In this document: one piece after another, positions 16,815 through 25,138 of the stretch
How the letters are laid out: every line of letters starts with the position of its first letter
Numbering within the stretch: position 1 is the stretch's first letter
DNA from: an uncultured Oscillospiraceae bacterium
Lineage (GTDB): Bacteria; Bacillota_A; Clostridia; Oscillospirales; Oscillospiraceae
Assembly: GCA_910579155.1 (NCBI GenBank)
Contig: CAJTTS010000002.1
Span: forward strand, 46,087 to 110,086
Direction of reading: 5' to 3'
DNA length: 64,000 nt
Notes under the pieces: model-generated
What the model saw: the letters and a program-made list of their open reading frames with translations, nothing else
Database searches by the model: none
What the model was told of the DNA's origin: nothing
Program-made: the position numbers and the translations under genes

Positions 16815-18035
16815 ATGAGAGCTTTGGAAGGAATCCGCGTAGTCGAGCTGGCCACTTACGTGGCGGCGCCCAGCGGCGGGCGCGTGCTGGCCGACTGGGG
16901 CGCGGAGGTCATCAAGGTGGAGAGTCCCAAGATGGACATCTGGCGCAACTACGGCAAGACCTTCGCCGGTCCCGCCAACAACGACGAAAACCCCGTCTTT
17001 GACGTGCCCAACGCCAACAAGAAGAACCTGTGCATGGACCTGAAGAACCCGGAGGCCATGAAGGCGTTCCACAAGCTGCTGGCCACCGCCGACGTGTTCA
17101 TCACCAATAACAGGCCCAAGCCCCTCAAGCGCATGGGCCTGGACTATGAGAGCTTGAAGGCCAAATACCCCCGGCTGGTCTGCGGCTATGTCACCGGCTA
17201 CGGCGAGGAGGGCCCCGACGCCGACGCCCCCGGCTTTGACACCGTGGCCTACTGGGCCAAGAGCGGCTTTATGGCCGATATGCGCATCGACGGTCCCGGC
17301 TCTTACCCCATCTACGCCCCCGGCGGCGTTGGCGACAACAGTTGCGGCACCATGATGGCCGGCGGCATTGCCGCCGCCCTCTTCGCCCGGGAGAAAACCG
17401 GCCGGGGCGACAAGGTGTCCGTCTCCCTGTTCGGCCTGGCCACCTGGGTCATGAGCCTGATGAACACCACCGTACAGCCCCCCTTCAGCTACAAGTACCC
17501 CAAGACCCGCTTCGAGGGCCGCCCCATCACCATCCCCTATGAGTGCGCCGACGGGGAGTGGATCATGATTAACATCATGGAGTGGGAGCGCTACCGGGAC
17601 GCCTTCTTCGCCGCGTTGGACATTCCCGAGGTGGGCGACGATCCCCGCTTCCACACCGCCGCCGAGCTGGGCAAGCTGGAGAACCGGGAGCCCCTGGTGA
17701 AAATCCTGGAGGAGGCCTTCCACAAGTTCCCCTCCGACGTCATCGACCAGCGGCTCACCAAGGCCGACGTGGTCCACAGCAAGCTGGCCCACTTCCGGGA
17801 CGCGGTGGTCAGCGAGCAGGCCAAGGCCAACCACTACGTGGAACACATCACCTGCCCCAGCGGCCAGGACTACTGGCTGGCCAGGCCCTGCGTCCAGTTG
17901 GAGGAGGCGGGCCTGCCCCCCTACGAGCTGGCCCACGCCCTGGGCCAGGATACCCGGGACATCCTCGCCGAGCTGGGCTATACCCAGGAGCAGATCGACC
18001 AGTTGGTGGAGCACGGCGCCGTCAAGGCGAAGTAA
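16815..18035 (+). CDS. Family III CoA-transferase (CaiB/BaiF), paralogue A
   Basis: Family III CoA-transferases move CoA between carboxylic acids through a mixed anhydride on an active-site aspartate. The N-terminus LEGIRVVELATYVAAPSGGR is typical, as are LADWGAEVIKVE and GLDYESLKAKYP. The catalytic aspartate is probably Asp174 in GGVGDNSCGT. The 406-residue length is normal for CaiB, FldA and BaiF-like enzymes. It is the last gene of the 14645-18035 operon and is followed by a strong terminator. Family members serve carnitine, bile acids, oxalate, aryl-lactates and branched hydroxy acids, so the family alone does not give the substrate. Confidence 0.93.
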   Translation: MRALEGIRVVELATYVAAPSGGRVLADWGAEVIKVESPKMDIWRNYGKTFAGPANNDENPVFDVPNANKKNLCMDLKNPEAMKAFHKLLATADVFITNNRPKPLKRMGLDYESLKAKYPRLVCGYVTGYGEEGPDADAPGFDTVAYWAKSGFMADMRIDGPGSYPIYAPGGVGDNSCGTMMAGGIAAALFAREKTGRGDKVSVSLFGLATWVMSLMNTTVQPPFSYKYPKTRFEGRPITIPYECADGEWIMINIMEWERYRDAFFAALDIPEVGDDPRFHTAAELGKLENREPLVKILEEAFHKFPSDVIDQRLTKADVVHSKLAHFRDAVVSEQAKANHYVEHITCPSGQDYWLARPCVQLEEAGLPPYELAHALGQDTRDILAELGYTQEQIDQLVEHGAVKAK

Positions 18036-18078
18036 CTCCCCGCCCCGCAGCAGGGCGCGAAACCAGATAGAAACCGCA

Positions 18079-18115
18079 ACGGCGGCCCGCCTCCCCAAGG
18101 AAGGCGGGCCGCCGT
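18079..18115. terminator. Bidirectional hairpin terminator
   Basis: A 14-base GC-rich stem (18079-18092 with 18102-18115) and 9-base loop are followed by ATCTTTGTTT. It separates convergent CoA-transferase genes A and B. Confidence 0.8.
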
Positions 18116-18142
18116 ATCTTTGTTTGAGCCGGTTTACTTTTC

Positions 18143-19378
18143 TCAGGCGTGCTGCCGGGCGATGTGCTTTTCCAGCATCTCGTCGATTTCCTCCGGGCTG
18201 AACCCCAGCTCGGCCAACACCTCCCTGGTGTGCTCGCCCAGCATGGGGCCCCGCTTCCACTCCGGCAGACCCATGCGCTCGCTGCGCATACTGGGCCGCA
18301 CCAATACGGACTTGTTGCCGTTGGGACAGGTGACCTCGTGGATGAACTCGTTGGCCCAGGCCTGCTCGCTCTTCTCCATGTCGCTGAAATGGGCCATGCG
18401 GTCGTTGACGATGTCCGCCTCGGTGAGCAGCTTGCACCACTCCTCGGCGGTCTTGGTGGCGTATATCTTGGCAAACTCCTCCATGAGGTACTTGCGCACC
18501 TCCGGGTCCCGCTGCTTCTCGCTGGTGCAGAACCTGGGGTCGTTGCCCCACTCGTCCACCCCCAGCACGTGACACAGCTTGGGCCACTGCTCCTCGATCT
18601 TCAGCAGGGTGGTGGTCACCCACTCGCCGTCCTTGGTGCGGAAGGCGGAGGCGGTGGGGGCGCTGTTGTCCCGGCGCTTGGGGAACTTGTTGCCGTAGCG
18701 CTCCTCGGTGGACACGGTCATGATGTGGAAGCACCACAGGGCCGTGCCGTACAGGCTGGAGTACACCCGGTCGCCCAGACCGGTCTGGGTGCGCTTGAAC
18801 AGGGCGGCGGCGATGGCGTAGCACAGGCCCATGGCGGTGATGATGTCGCCGGGGCCGGCGGAGCCGTACACCGGGTAAGAGTCGGGGCCTTCCAGGCTCA
18901 TATCCACGTTGAAACCGCTGCTGGCCCAGAAGGCCACGGTGTCGAAACCGGGGTCGTTGGCCTTGGGTCCCTTCTCCCCAAAGCCGTTCAGGCTGGCGTG
19001 GATCAGCTTGGGATAGCGATCCTTCAGGCTGTCGTAGTCCAGGCCCAGCCGCTTGAGGGCATTGGGCCGGGTGTTGGTGAGGAACACATCGGCGTCGGCC
19101 AGCATGCGGTGGATAGCCTCCATCCCCTCGGGGGTTTTCAGATCCAGCACGATGCCCCGCTTGCCCGCGTTCAGGTTGTCGAACAGGGGATTCTCATCGT
19201 CGGTACAGGGGACAAAAAAGGTCTTGGGGAAGTTGCGGAACATATCCCCCTTGTCCGTCTCAATCTTGACGATCTCGCAGCCCCAGTCGGCCAGCATACG
19301 GCCACAGGAGCTGGCCGCCACCATGGTGGACAGCTCCACCACTTTAATGCCCTCTAAGGGGCGGTAAACCTCCGCCAT
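18143..19378 (-). CDS. Family III CoA-transferase (CaiB/BaiF), paralogue B
   Basis: The 411-residue protein begins YRPLEGIKVVELSTMVAASS and keeps LADWGCEIVKIE, LGLDYDSLKDRYPKL and the probable catalytic aspartate Asp178 in SAGPGDIITAM. It is the last gene of a four-gene minus-strand operon (CoA-transferase C, nitronate monooxygenase 2, crotonase 2, CoA-transferase B). The start ATG follows AGGAGG, which overlaps the stop region of crotonase 2. Like paralogue A it should activate a carboxylic acid by taking CoA from a pathway product. Having two CoA-transferases in one operon suggests two distinct acid/CoA pairs or a two-subunit enzyme (inference). Confidence 0.93.
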   Translation of the reverse strand: MAEVYRPLEGIKVVELSTMVAASSCGRMLADWGCEIVKIETDKGDMFRNFPKTFFVPCTDDENPLFDNLNAGKRGIVLDLKTPEGMEAIHRMLADADVFLTNTRPNALKRLGLDYDSLKDRYPKLIHASLNGFGEKGPKANDPGFDTVAFWASSGFNVDMSLEGPDSYPVYGSAGPGDIITAMGLCYAIAAALFKRTQTGLGDRVYSSLYGTALWCFHIMTVSTEERYGNKFPKRRDNSAPTASAFRTKDGEWVTTTLLKIEEQWPKLCHVLGVDEWGNDPRFCTSEKQRDPEVRKYLMEEFAKIYATKTAEEWCKLLTEADIVNDRMAHFSDMEKSEQAWANEFIHEVTCPNGNKSVLVRPSMRSERMGLPEWKRGPMLGEHTREVLAELGFSPEEIDEMLEKHIARQHA

Positions 19379-19390
19379 CGTCTCTACCTC

Positions 19391-20182
19391 CTAGGGTTTT
19401 TTGTTGTACTCGGGGGTGCGGCGCTCCAGGAACGCATTCACCGCCTCGGTGAAATCGGGCTGGCGGCCGCACCAGGCGATCTCCAGGGCCTCGGTGGCGA
19501 AGTAGTCGGCCATGCGGTCATAGAAGAAGCGGTTGATGACCCGCTTCTGGGCGCTGTGGGCATCGCCGGACTTGGAGGCCAGCTTGGCGGCCAGGGCATA
19601 GGTGGTCTCGGCCAGCTTGCCCTCCTCGGCCAGCACGGTGGCCAGCCCCATCTTCACGCATTCCTCGCCCCGGCAGGCCTCTCCGGTCATCATCAGCAGC
19701 TTCGCCTTGTCCGGGCCCACCAGGCGTATCAGGTTGTAGATGCTGCCCGTGTCGCCGCTCAGGCCCAGGTTGACAAAGGCCATGGTCATTTTGCTGCTGG
19801 GGGCCACCACCCGGAAATCGCAGGCCAGGGCACAGCTCAGGCCCGCTCCGGTGGCCACGCCGTTAATCATGGCGATGACCGGCTTGGGGCAGTCCCGGAT
19901 GGCGGCGGGCATGATGGACACGCTCTGGATCTGGTTGGGGTCCAGGTACGTCCCGCTGTCGATCAGCATCTTGAAGCGCTTGATGTCCCCGCCGGCAGAG
20001 AAGTGCTTGCCCGCGCCGGTGATGACGATGGCCCCCACGTCGTTCCGGGCCCCCAGCGTGGCCATGGCGTCGGCGATCTCGCCATAGCTCTCCCGGGCAA
20101 AGGCGTTGCTGACCTCCGGACGGTTGATGGTGACGGTAGCGACGCGGTCCTTCACGTCCACCAGGATGGTCTGATAATTCAT
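19391..20182 (-). CDS. Enoyl-CoA hydratase/isomerase family protein (crotonase 2)
   Basis: The 263-residue crotonase-fold protein has INRPEVSNAF, the oxyanion-hole motif HFSAGGDIKRF, INGVATGAGLSCALACDF and a C-terminal NAFLERRTPEY. The two catalytic glutamates of true enoyl-CoA hydratases are replaced (Ser116 in GAGLS and a non-acidic residue in MAFVNLG), while Asp144 in LSGDTGS is kept, as in crotonase 1. Isomerase, dehalogenase-like or hydrolase-type chemistry is therefore as likely as hydration. The ATG at 20182 is preferred over the in-frame GTG at 20188 because AAGGAGG then has normal spacing (about 9 bases). Its stop lies 12 bases before CoA-transferase B. Confidence 0.87.
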   Translation of the reverse strand: MNYQTILVDVKDRVATVTINRPEVSNAFARESYGEIADAMATLGARNDVGAIVITGAGKHFSAGGDIKRFKMLIDSGTYLDPNQIQSVSIMPAAIRDCPKPVIAMINGVATGAGLSCALACDFRVVAPSSKMTMAFVNLGLSGDTGSIYNLIRLVGPDKAKLLMMTGEACRGEECVKMGLATVLAEEGKLAETTYALAAKLASKSGDAHSAQKRVINRFFYDRMADYFATEALEIAWCGRQPDFTEAVNAFLERRTPEYNKKP

Positions 20183-20196
20183 GTCCACGTTCCTCC

Positions 20197-21168
20197 TTAG
20201 CTGATCTGGGCCTGGACCCCGGCGATGGCGGCCTCGGCCTCGGCAATGATGTCATCCATGAGCTTGGCCACCGGCCGCACGTCGTTGATGAGACCCATGG
20301 CCGGGCTGGCAGCGAAAAGTCCGCCGTCCACGTTGCCGTCCTGGTAGCACTGGCGGCTGATGCGCCCGGCGATGACGGTCATCAGCTCTTTCAAGGTGGT
20401 GCCCCGCTTCTCCATCTCTGCGGTGAGCTTGGCGGCCATGTTGTTGGACACCCGGATGGCGTTGTGGATAGACTTCTGGACGATGATGGTATCCTTCTCG
20501 CCGTGGTTCAAAATCCAATTTTTGTGGTTGTCGCTGATGGGGCACTCATCGGTGGCCACAAAGCGGGTACCCATCACCACACCGGAGGCCCCCAGGGCCA
20601 GCGCCGCGGCCAGGCCCTTGCCGTCGGCCACGCCGCCCGCGGCCAACACGGGGCAGCCGCACTCGGCGGCCACCCGGTTGGCGATGACGAAGGTGCCGAT
20701 ACCGTCCAGGCTGGGATGGCCCGCCACCTCGTAGCCCGCGATGGTAATCACGTCGGCCCCCTTCTCCCACATCCGCTTGGCCACATGGGAGTTGGGGCTC
20801 TTGTGGATGATTTTGATGCCGGCCTGCTTGCAGGCGGGCATGAACTCGCTGGGGTCGGCCCCGGCGAACTCAATGGCAGCCACGTTGTGCCTGGCGCACA
20901 CGTCGATGTACTTCATGATCTCCGGGCCCTTGGTCAGGTCGGGCACCAGGGAGATGTTGACGATGAACGGCTTGTCAGTCAGGTCCTTCATCTCCTTCAC
21001 GCCGTCGTCAAAGGCTTCGGCGCTGTCCCAGCAGGTGACGTTGATGGTGCCCATGCCGCCGGCGTTGGACACCAGGGAGGCAAATTTGGGCCAGCCGATG
21101 TTTTGCATACCGCCTTGAACAATGGGCTTTTCGATCCCGAACATCTCGGTAAATTTGGTTTGAATCAC
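20197..21168 (-). CDS. Nitronate monooxygenase/FabK-like FMN flavoprotein (copy 2)
   Basis: This paralogue of the 14645 gene has the same length (323 residues) and the same landmarks: KPIVQGGMQ, SNAGGMGTINVT, GYEVAGHPSLDG with active-site His151 at the same position, AAGGVADGKGLAAAL and GVVMGTRFVA. The start codon is GTG (complement of 21166-21168) behind GAGGAGG. Each copy is in an operon with CaiB-type CoA-transferases and beta-oxidation-like enzymes, so the flavoprotein probably works on a CoA thioester or its precursor rather than on nitroalkanes (inference). It is the second gene of the minus-strand operon. Confidence 0.88.
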   Translation of the reverse strand: MIQTKFTEMFGIEKPIVQGGMQNIGWPKFASLVSNAGGMGTINVTCWDSAEAFDDGVKEMKDLTDKPFIVNISLVPDLTKGPEIMKYIDVCARHNVAAIEFAGADPSEFMPACKQAGIKIIHKSPNSHVAKRMWEKGADVITIAGYEVAGHPSLDGIGTFVIANRVAAECGCPVLAAGGVADGKGLAAALALGASGVVMGTRFVATDECPISDNHKNWILNHGEKDTIIVQKSIHNAIRVSNNMAAKLTAEMEKRGTTLKELMTVIAGRISRQCYQDGNVDGGLFAASPAMGLINDVRPVAKLMDDIIAEAEAAIAGVQAQIS

Positions 21169-21203
21169 GTCTGTTCCTCCTCAAAACTTATTGATCCCGG
21201 CAA

Positions 21204-22370
21204 TCACTCAATACCGAACTCCCGGAACACCTTTTCGTTGTCCTCGCCGATGGCGTGGGCCCGCTCGGCGCCGGGCTCCTCCACGCTGCCCATCTTCACC
21301 GGGGGTTGGGCCAGGGTGATGGAGTCCCCGTTGGGGTAGGTGATGGGGGACATGAAGTTGTTGGCCAGGGCCTGCTCGCTCTGATGGTTGTCCTGGAAGT
21401 GGGCCAGCTCACTGGCGATGATGTCCGCGTCCTCCAACTTCTTCACCAGGTCGTCCGCGTCCATCTTGGCCACGCAGCCCTCGAAATACCTGATACAGTC
21501 CTCCCGGTTTTTGGGGTCAAAGGTGGCCTGCTTGGTGCAGTAGCGGGGATCGTCGATGATCTCCTCCGCCCCCACCGCGTGGCAGAACGCCCTCCAGTAC
21601 CGCTCGTACTCGTTGACCACGGGGAGCACCCAGCGGTTGTCCCGGGTCTTGTAGGGCACGCCCATGGGGCCGCCCTGGTAGCGCCCGCGGGGCCACTTGT
21701 AGCCGAACTGGGTGCCGGTGGACATGATGCTGAACATCCACATGGCCGCGCCGTGGAGGGAGATGGACACATAGTCCCCCTTGCCCGTCCTGGTCCGGCC
21801 CAGCAAGGCGGTGCCAATGGCCCCGGCCAGCACGGTGCCGCAGATGAGGTCGCCGAAGCCCATGGGCAGATAGGTGGGGTAGGCGCCGGGGGCATCCACC
21901 ATCATGTCCTGGATGAAGCCGCCGGTGGCGAACATGGCGATGGCGTCAAAGCCGGGGAAATCCACCTTGGGACCCTTCTCTCCGTAGCCCAGCAGCACCG
22001 CGTAGATCAGCTTGGGGTACTTCTCCTTCAGGGAGTCGTAGTCCAGCCCCATTTTCTTCAAGGCCTTGGGGCGGTTGTTGCTCAAAAACACGTCCGCCTT
22101 GGCCAGCAGCTTGTGGAATTTCTCCAGATCGGCGGGCTCCCGCAGGTTGAGCATTACCGCGTCCTTGCCGCCGTTCAGGGTGTCGTAAATGGGATTTTCC
22201 TCATCGCTGGCCGGGCAGAACAGGGTGGGGCCGAATTTGCGCTCCACATCGCCCGCCGGGGCCTCGACCTTGATGACCCGGGCGCCCTGGGTTGCCAGGA
22301 TGCGGCCGCAGGACGGCGCGGCGATGTAGGTAGACAGCTCGACCACAGTGATCCCTTCCAGTGGTTTCAT
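21204..22370 (-). CDS. Family III CoA-transferase (CaiB/BaiF), paralogue C
   Basis: The 388-residue protein begins MKPLEGITVVELSTYIAAPS and retains GARVIKVEAPAGD, KKMGLDYDSLKEKYPKL and the probable catalytic aspartate Asp174 in MGFGDLICGT. Its C-terminus is shorter than in paralogues A, B and D and lacks their shared LAELGY-type tail. It is the first gene of the minus-strand operon ending with CoA-transferase B, behind a GAGGAA ribosome binding site. By sequence it looks nearer to paralogue A than to B or D in the N-terminal third (NNRPKxLKxMGLDY). Confidence 0.93.
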   Translation of the reverse strand: MKPLEGITVVELSTYIAAPSCGRILATQGARVIKVEAPAGDVERKFGPTLFCPASDEENPIYDTLNGGKDAVMLNLREPADLEKFHKLLAKADVFLSNNRPKALKKMGLDYDSLKEKYPKLIYAVLLGYGEKGPKVDFPGFDAIAMFATGGFIQDMMVDAPGAYPTYLPMGFGDLICGTVLAGAIGTALLGRTRTGKGDYVSISLHGAAMWMFSIMSTGTQFGYKWPRGRYQGGPMGVPYKTRDNRWVLPVVNEYERYWRAFCHAVGAEEIIDDPRYCTKQATFDPKNREDCIRYFEGCVAKMDADDLVKKLEDADIIASELAHFQDNHQSEQALANNFMSPITYPNGDSITLAQPPVKMGSVEEPGAERAHAIGEDNEKVFREFGIE

Positions 22371-22697
22371 AGGTGGGTTCCTCCTTTAATCATGAGTGAT
22401 AGGCATCATGGTGTCATGATTAGTTTAACAAAGAACACAGGGCCGCCCAAGGGCATTTGCTCCAAAACCACTTTCCTTTCTCTCAAGGGCAAATGTGCAA
22501 AATGACCACACATCTTGGGGGCCCGTCAAAGAATCTGTGGTCATTGCCTACAAGATTCCACCGGAATACGGCCAGGTTTTTTTGGACAAAACACAGGTGA
22601 GCATGGTGTCCGTTTTCGTTAAACTAGACACAATACTGAGGTATGCTCGGCTTTGTGTCAAGAAATCCTGATAGATTGAGAAAGGACGTGTTCCGCA
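22371..22697. promoter_or_regulatory. Divergent regulatory region with a perfect 10-base inverted repeat
   Basis: This 327-base gap separates two divergent transcripts (CoA-transferase C on minus, acyl-CoA synthetase on plus) and must hold both promoters. It contains the inverted repeat AATGACCACA (22501-22510) and TGTGGTCATT (22536-22545), 25 bases apart, a plausible operator. The near-repeats AAGGGCATTTGC and AAGGGCAAATGTGC are just upstream. A weak -35/-10 candidate for the plus-strand gene is TTAAAC (22619-22624) and TATGCT (22642-22647) with 17-base spacing. The core AATGACCA recurs before the flavin reductase gene at 32140-32147. Confidence 0.5.
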
Positions 22698-24257
22698 ATG
22701 AAGGATGTGAATTCTCTGTTCCGGGGGAGCACGGGCTTCGGCCAGGTCATTGACCGCTCTGTGGCGGAGTATCCGGACCGTGTTGCCATTGTCTGCGGGG
22801 AGACCCGGCTGACCTACCGGGAGCTGGGGGAGCAGGCGGCCCGTTTCGCCCTGGCGCTGGAACGGGACGGCGTTCGCCCCGGGGACCCGGTGGCCGTCAT
22901 CTCCCGGAACTGCGCCGAATTCCTGGTGGCTGAGTTCGCCATTCTCAAGCTGGGCGCGGTGGTAGTGAAGATCAACTGGCGCTTCTCCCCGGACGAGGTT
23001 CAATACCTGTTTGACCTCAACCAAATCCACCACGTCGTAGCCCGGTACGAGCGCAAGGACTGGGCCCACACGGTATGGGAACGCAATCACGGCCACATCA
23101 AATTCTACCTGCTCAACCCGGACCACGACGGGCGCTCCCCCTTTGAAAAGACCCTGGACCAGTTCCCCTCCGCCCAGGGCTTCACCCCCCGGGAGGTTGA
23201 CCTGGACGCCCCGGCCTTCCGGGTCCACACCAGCGGCACCACCGGCAAGCCCAAGTGCGCGCTCCACACCCACGGCAGAATGCTGGAGGAGCTGCGAAGC
23301 TGCCTGTCCGTGCTGGCCTTCGCCCCCGGGGAGGTCTACCAGATCGTCAGCCAGCTCTTCCACATCTCCAGTATGGGCGCCTACATGACCCTGGCCACCG
23401 GGGGCACCCTGGTGCTCATGTCCCGGTTTGAGCCGACGGAATATCTGGAATCCCTGGAGCGGGAAAAGGTCACCGGCATCGGCATCATCCCGGTGGTGCT
23501 CAAGCGGCTGCTGGAGCATCCCGATCTGGCAAAGTACGACCTGTCTCACCTGAAGTTCCTCAACTACTCCACCTGCCCCATGTCTCCCGCCCTGCTGGAC
23601 GAGGCCATGCGCAAGCTGAGCTGCGACTTCTATCAGCCCTACGGCATGACGGAGATGGCCTCCATCCTCACTGTCCTGTCCCCGGAGGCCCACCACATCA
23701 ACGGCGGCAAATATCTGTCCTCGGTGGGAAAACCCATTCCGGGAGCCCAAATCCGCATCGAGGCCCCCGACGGCTCCCCCTGCGCCCCCGGCGAAACCGG
23801 CGAAATCGTGGCCCGGGGCCCCGGCCAGATGGTCGGCTACTACAAGGCCGCACCGGAACTGAATGCCCGCGCCCTGCGGAACGGCTGGTATCACACCGGG
23901 GACATCGGTCGGCTGGACGAGGAGGGCTACCTCTATGTCAGTGGCCGCAAGGACGATATGATTATCTCCGGCGGGGAGAATATCTACCCCAAGGAGATCA
24001 TGGACGTCATCATGGAGCTCACCGACGACGTGGCCGAGGCTGCGGTGTACGGTGTGCCCGACGACGACTGGGGCGAACGGGTAAAGGCCAGCGTGGTCCT
24101 TCTGCCGGGCAGCACCCTGACCACGGAAAAGCTCCGGGAATACTGCAAATCCTGCATGCCCCGCTATAAGGTCCCCAAGGAGATTGAATTCCTGGAGGAG
24201 CTGCCCAAAAACTCCACCGGAAAGGTCGTCATTCAGGCGTTAAAAGACCGGTCCTGA
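22698..24257 (+). CDS. Acyl-CoA synthetase (AMP-forming, class I adenylate-forming family)
   Basis: The enzyme activates a carboxylic acid to its CoA thioester with ATP through an acyl-adenylate. The 519-residue protein has the P-loop-like motif HTSGTTGKPK (residues 177-186), the A5 motif YQPYGMTE, the A7 motif WYHTGDIG, the A8 hinge GRKDDMIISGGENIYPKEI and the catalytic lysine in NSTGKVVI (Lys509). It resembles CaiC/FadD-type ligases in size and order. It starts a two-gene plus-strand operon with crotonase 3, behind an AAAGGA ribosome binding site. It may provide initial CoA activation, with the CoA-transferases recycling CoA later (inference). Confidence 0.93.
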   Translation: MKDVNSLFRGSTGFGQVIDRSVAEYPDRVAIVCGETRLTYRELGEQAARFALALERDGVRPGDPVAVISRNCAEFLVAEFAILKLGAVVVKINWRFSPDEVQYLFDLNQIHHVVARYERKDWAHTVWERNHGHIKFYLLNPDHDGRSPFEKTLDQFPSAQGFTPREVDLDAPAFRVHTSGTTGKPKCALHTHGRMLEELRSCLSVLAFAPGEVYQIVSQLFHISSMGAYMTLATGGTLVLMSRFEPTEYLESLEREKVTGIGIIPVVLKRLLEHPDLAKYDLSHLKFLNYSTCPMSPALLDEAMRKLSCDFYQPYGMTEMASILTVLSPEAHHINGGKYLSSVGKPIPGAQIRIEAPDGSPCAPGETGEIVARGPGQMVGYYKAAPELNARALRNGWYHTGDIGRLDEEGYLYVSGRKDDMIISGGENIYPKEIMDVIMELTDDVAEAAVYGVPDDDWGERVKASVVLLPGSTLTTEKLREYCKSCMPRYKVPKEIEFLEELPKNSTGKVVIQALKDRS

Positions 24258-24302
24258 CCATGACCGGCCCCACACTACAATATAAAAAGGAGCGTCATTC
24301 AC

Positions 24303-25079
24303 ATGGAACTGCAAAACTTCAAGTGGGAGCTTGACTCCAACGGCGTGGGCGTGCTTACCGCCAACCGGCCCGAGAAGCTCAACGCCATGAACGACCTGTC
24401 CTGGCGGGAGCTCAACGAGTTCTTCACCTGGGCGGACATCGCCGACGAGGTAAAGGTGGTGATCCTCACCGGCGCGGGGAACAAGGCCTTTATCGCCGGG
24501 GCCGACCTCAACTCCCTGGCCCTGAAAAAGTCCACTGACTGCCTGGGCGGCGCTGGTCAGAAAGCGCTGAACAAAATCGAGCAGTGCTCCAAACCCGTTA
24601 TCGCCGCGGTGAACGGCTTCGCCTTCGGCGGCGGCTGCGAGACCGCCATCGCCTGCGACTTCCGCGTGGTATCCGACAACGCCATGTTCGCCCTGCCGGA
24701 AACCGGGCTGGGCATCCTCCCCGGCGCGGGCGGCACCCAGCGGCTGGTCCATCTCATCGGCCTGGGCCGGGCCAAGGATGTGATTCTCCTGGGCCGGAAA
24801 ATCGGCGGGCCCGAGGCGGCGCAGATTGGTCTGGCCACCAAGTGCGTCCCTCAGGCGGAACTCATGGCGGAGGCCAAAAAGATGGCCTCCAAGCTGCTGG
24901 CCAAGGGCCCCGTTGCCATCCGCATCGCCAAGCAGGTGGTGCAGAGCGCGGCCACCGGCCAGGGGACGGGTATGCTGGCCGAGATGCTGGCCCTGAGCGT
25001 CCTGTGCTCCACCGAGGACAAGGCCGAGGGCGTGGGTTCCTTCCTGGAGAAACGCGCCCCGGAGTACAAAGGAAAATAA
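24303..25079 (+). CDS. Enoyl-CoA hydratase (crotonase 3, canonical)
   Basis: This 258-residue crotonase keeps both catalytic glutamates of classical enoyl-CoA hydratases, Glu113 in AFGGGCETAIACD and Glu133 in FALPETGLGILPGAGGTQRL, plus the oxyanion-hole AFIAGADL. It should hydrate trans-2-enoyl-CoA to 3-hydroxyacyl-CoA. It follows the acyl-CoA synthetase by 45 bases behind AAAAAGGAG and is co-transcribed with it; a terminator lies 5 bases after its stop. It is the only crotonase of the three here with an intact hydratase active site. No 3-hydroxyacyl-CoA dehydrogenase or thiolase was found in the window. Confidence 0.93.
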   Translation: MELQNFKWELDSNGVGVLTANRPEKLNAMNDLSWRELNEFFTWADIADEVKVVILTGAGNKAFIAGADLNSLALKKSTDCLGGAGQKALNKIEQCSKPVIAAVNGFAFGGGCETAIACDFRVVSDNAMFALPETGLGILPGAGGTQRLVHLIGLGRAKDVILLGRKIGGPEAAQIGLATKCVPQAELMAEAKKMASKLLAKGPVAIRIAKQVVQSAATGQGTGMLAEMLALSVLCSTEDKAEGVGSFLEKRAPEYKGK

Positions 25080-25083
25080 AAGG

Positions 25084-25120
25084 CGGCCCGGCCCACGGGA
25101 AAATCCCATGGGCCGGGCCG
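25084..25120. terminator. Bidirectional GC-rich terminator
   Basis: A 12-base stem (25084-25095 with 25109-25120), extended inside by GGG/CCC around an AAAAT loop, is followed by TTTGGTTT. It separates crotonase 3 from the convergent PucR-type regulator. Confidence 0.8.
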
Positions 25121-25138
25121 TTTGGTTTCAACGCCGGA

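Noticed and set aside
15597..18824. A 1075-codon open frame on the minus strand
   Set aside because: It is antisense to the acyl-CoA dehydrogenase and CoA-transferase genes, has biased G/V/H/L composition caused by high GC at third positions, and has no family motifs.
14645..24257. Carnitine (cai) operon
   Set aside because: Acyl-CoA dehydrogenase, CoA-transferase, ligase and crotonase families match, but no CaiT betaine/carnitine transporter is present, and the four transferases and the NMO-like genes do not fit.
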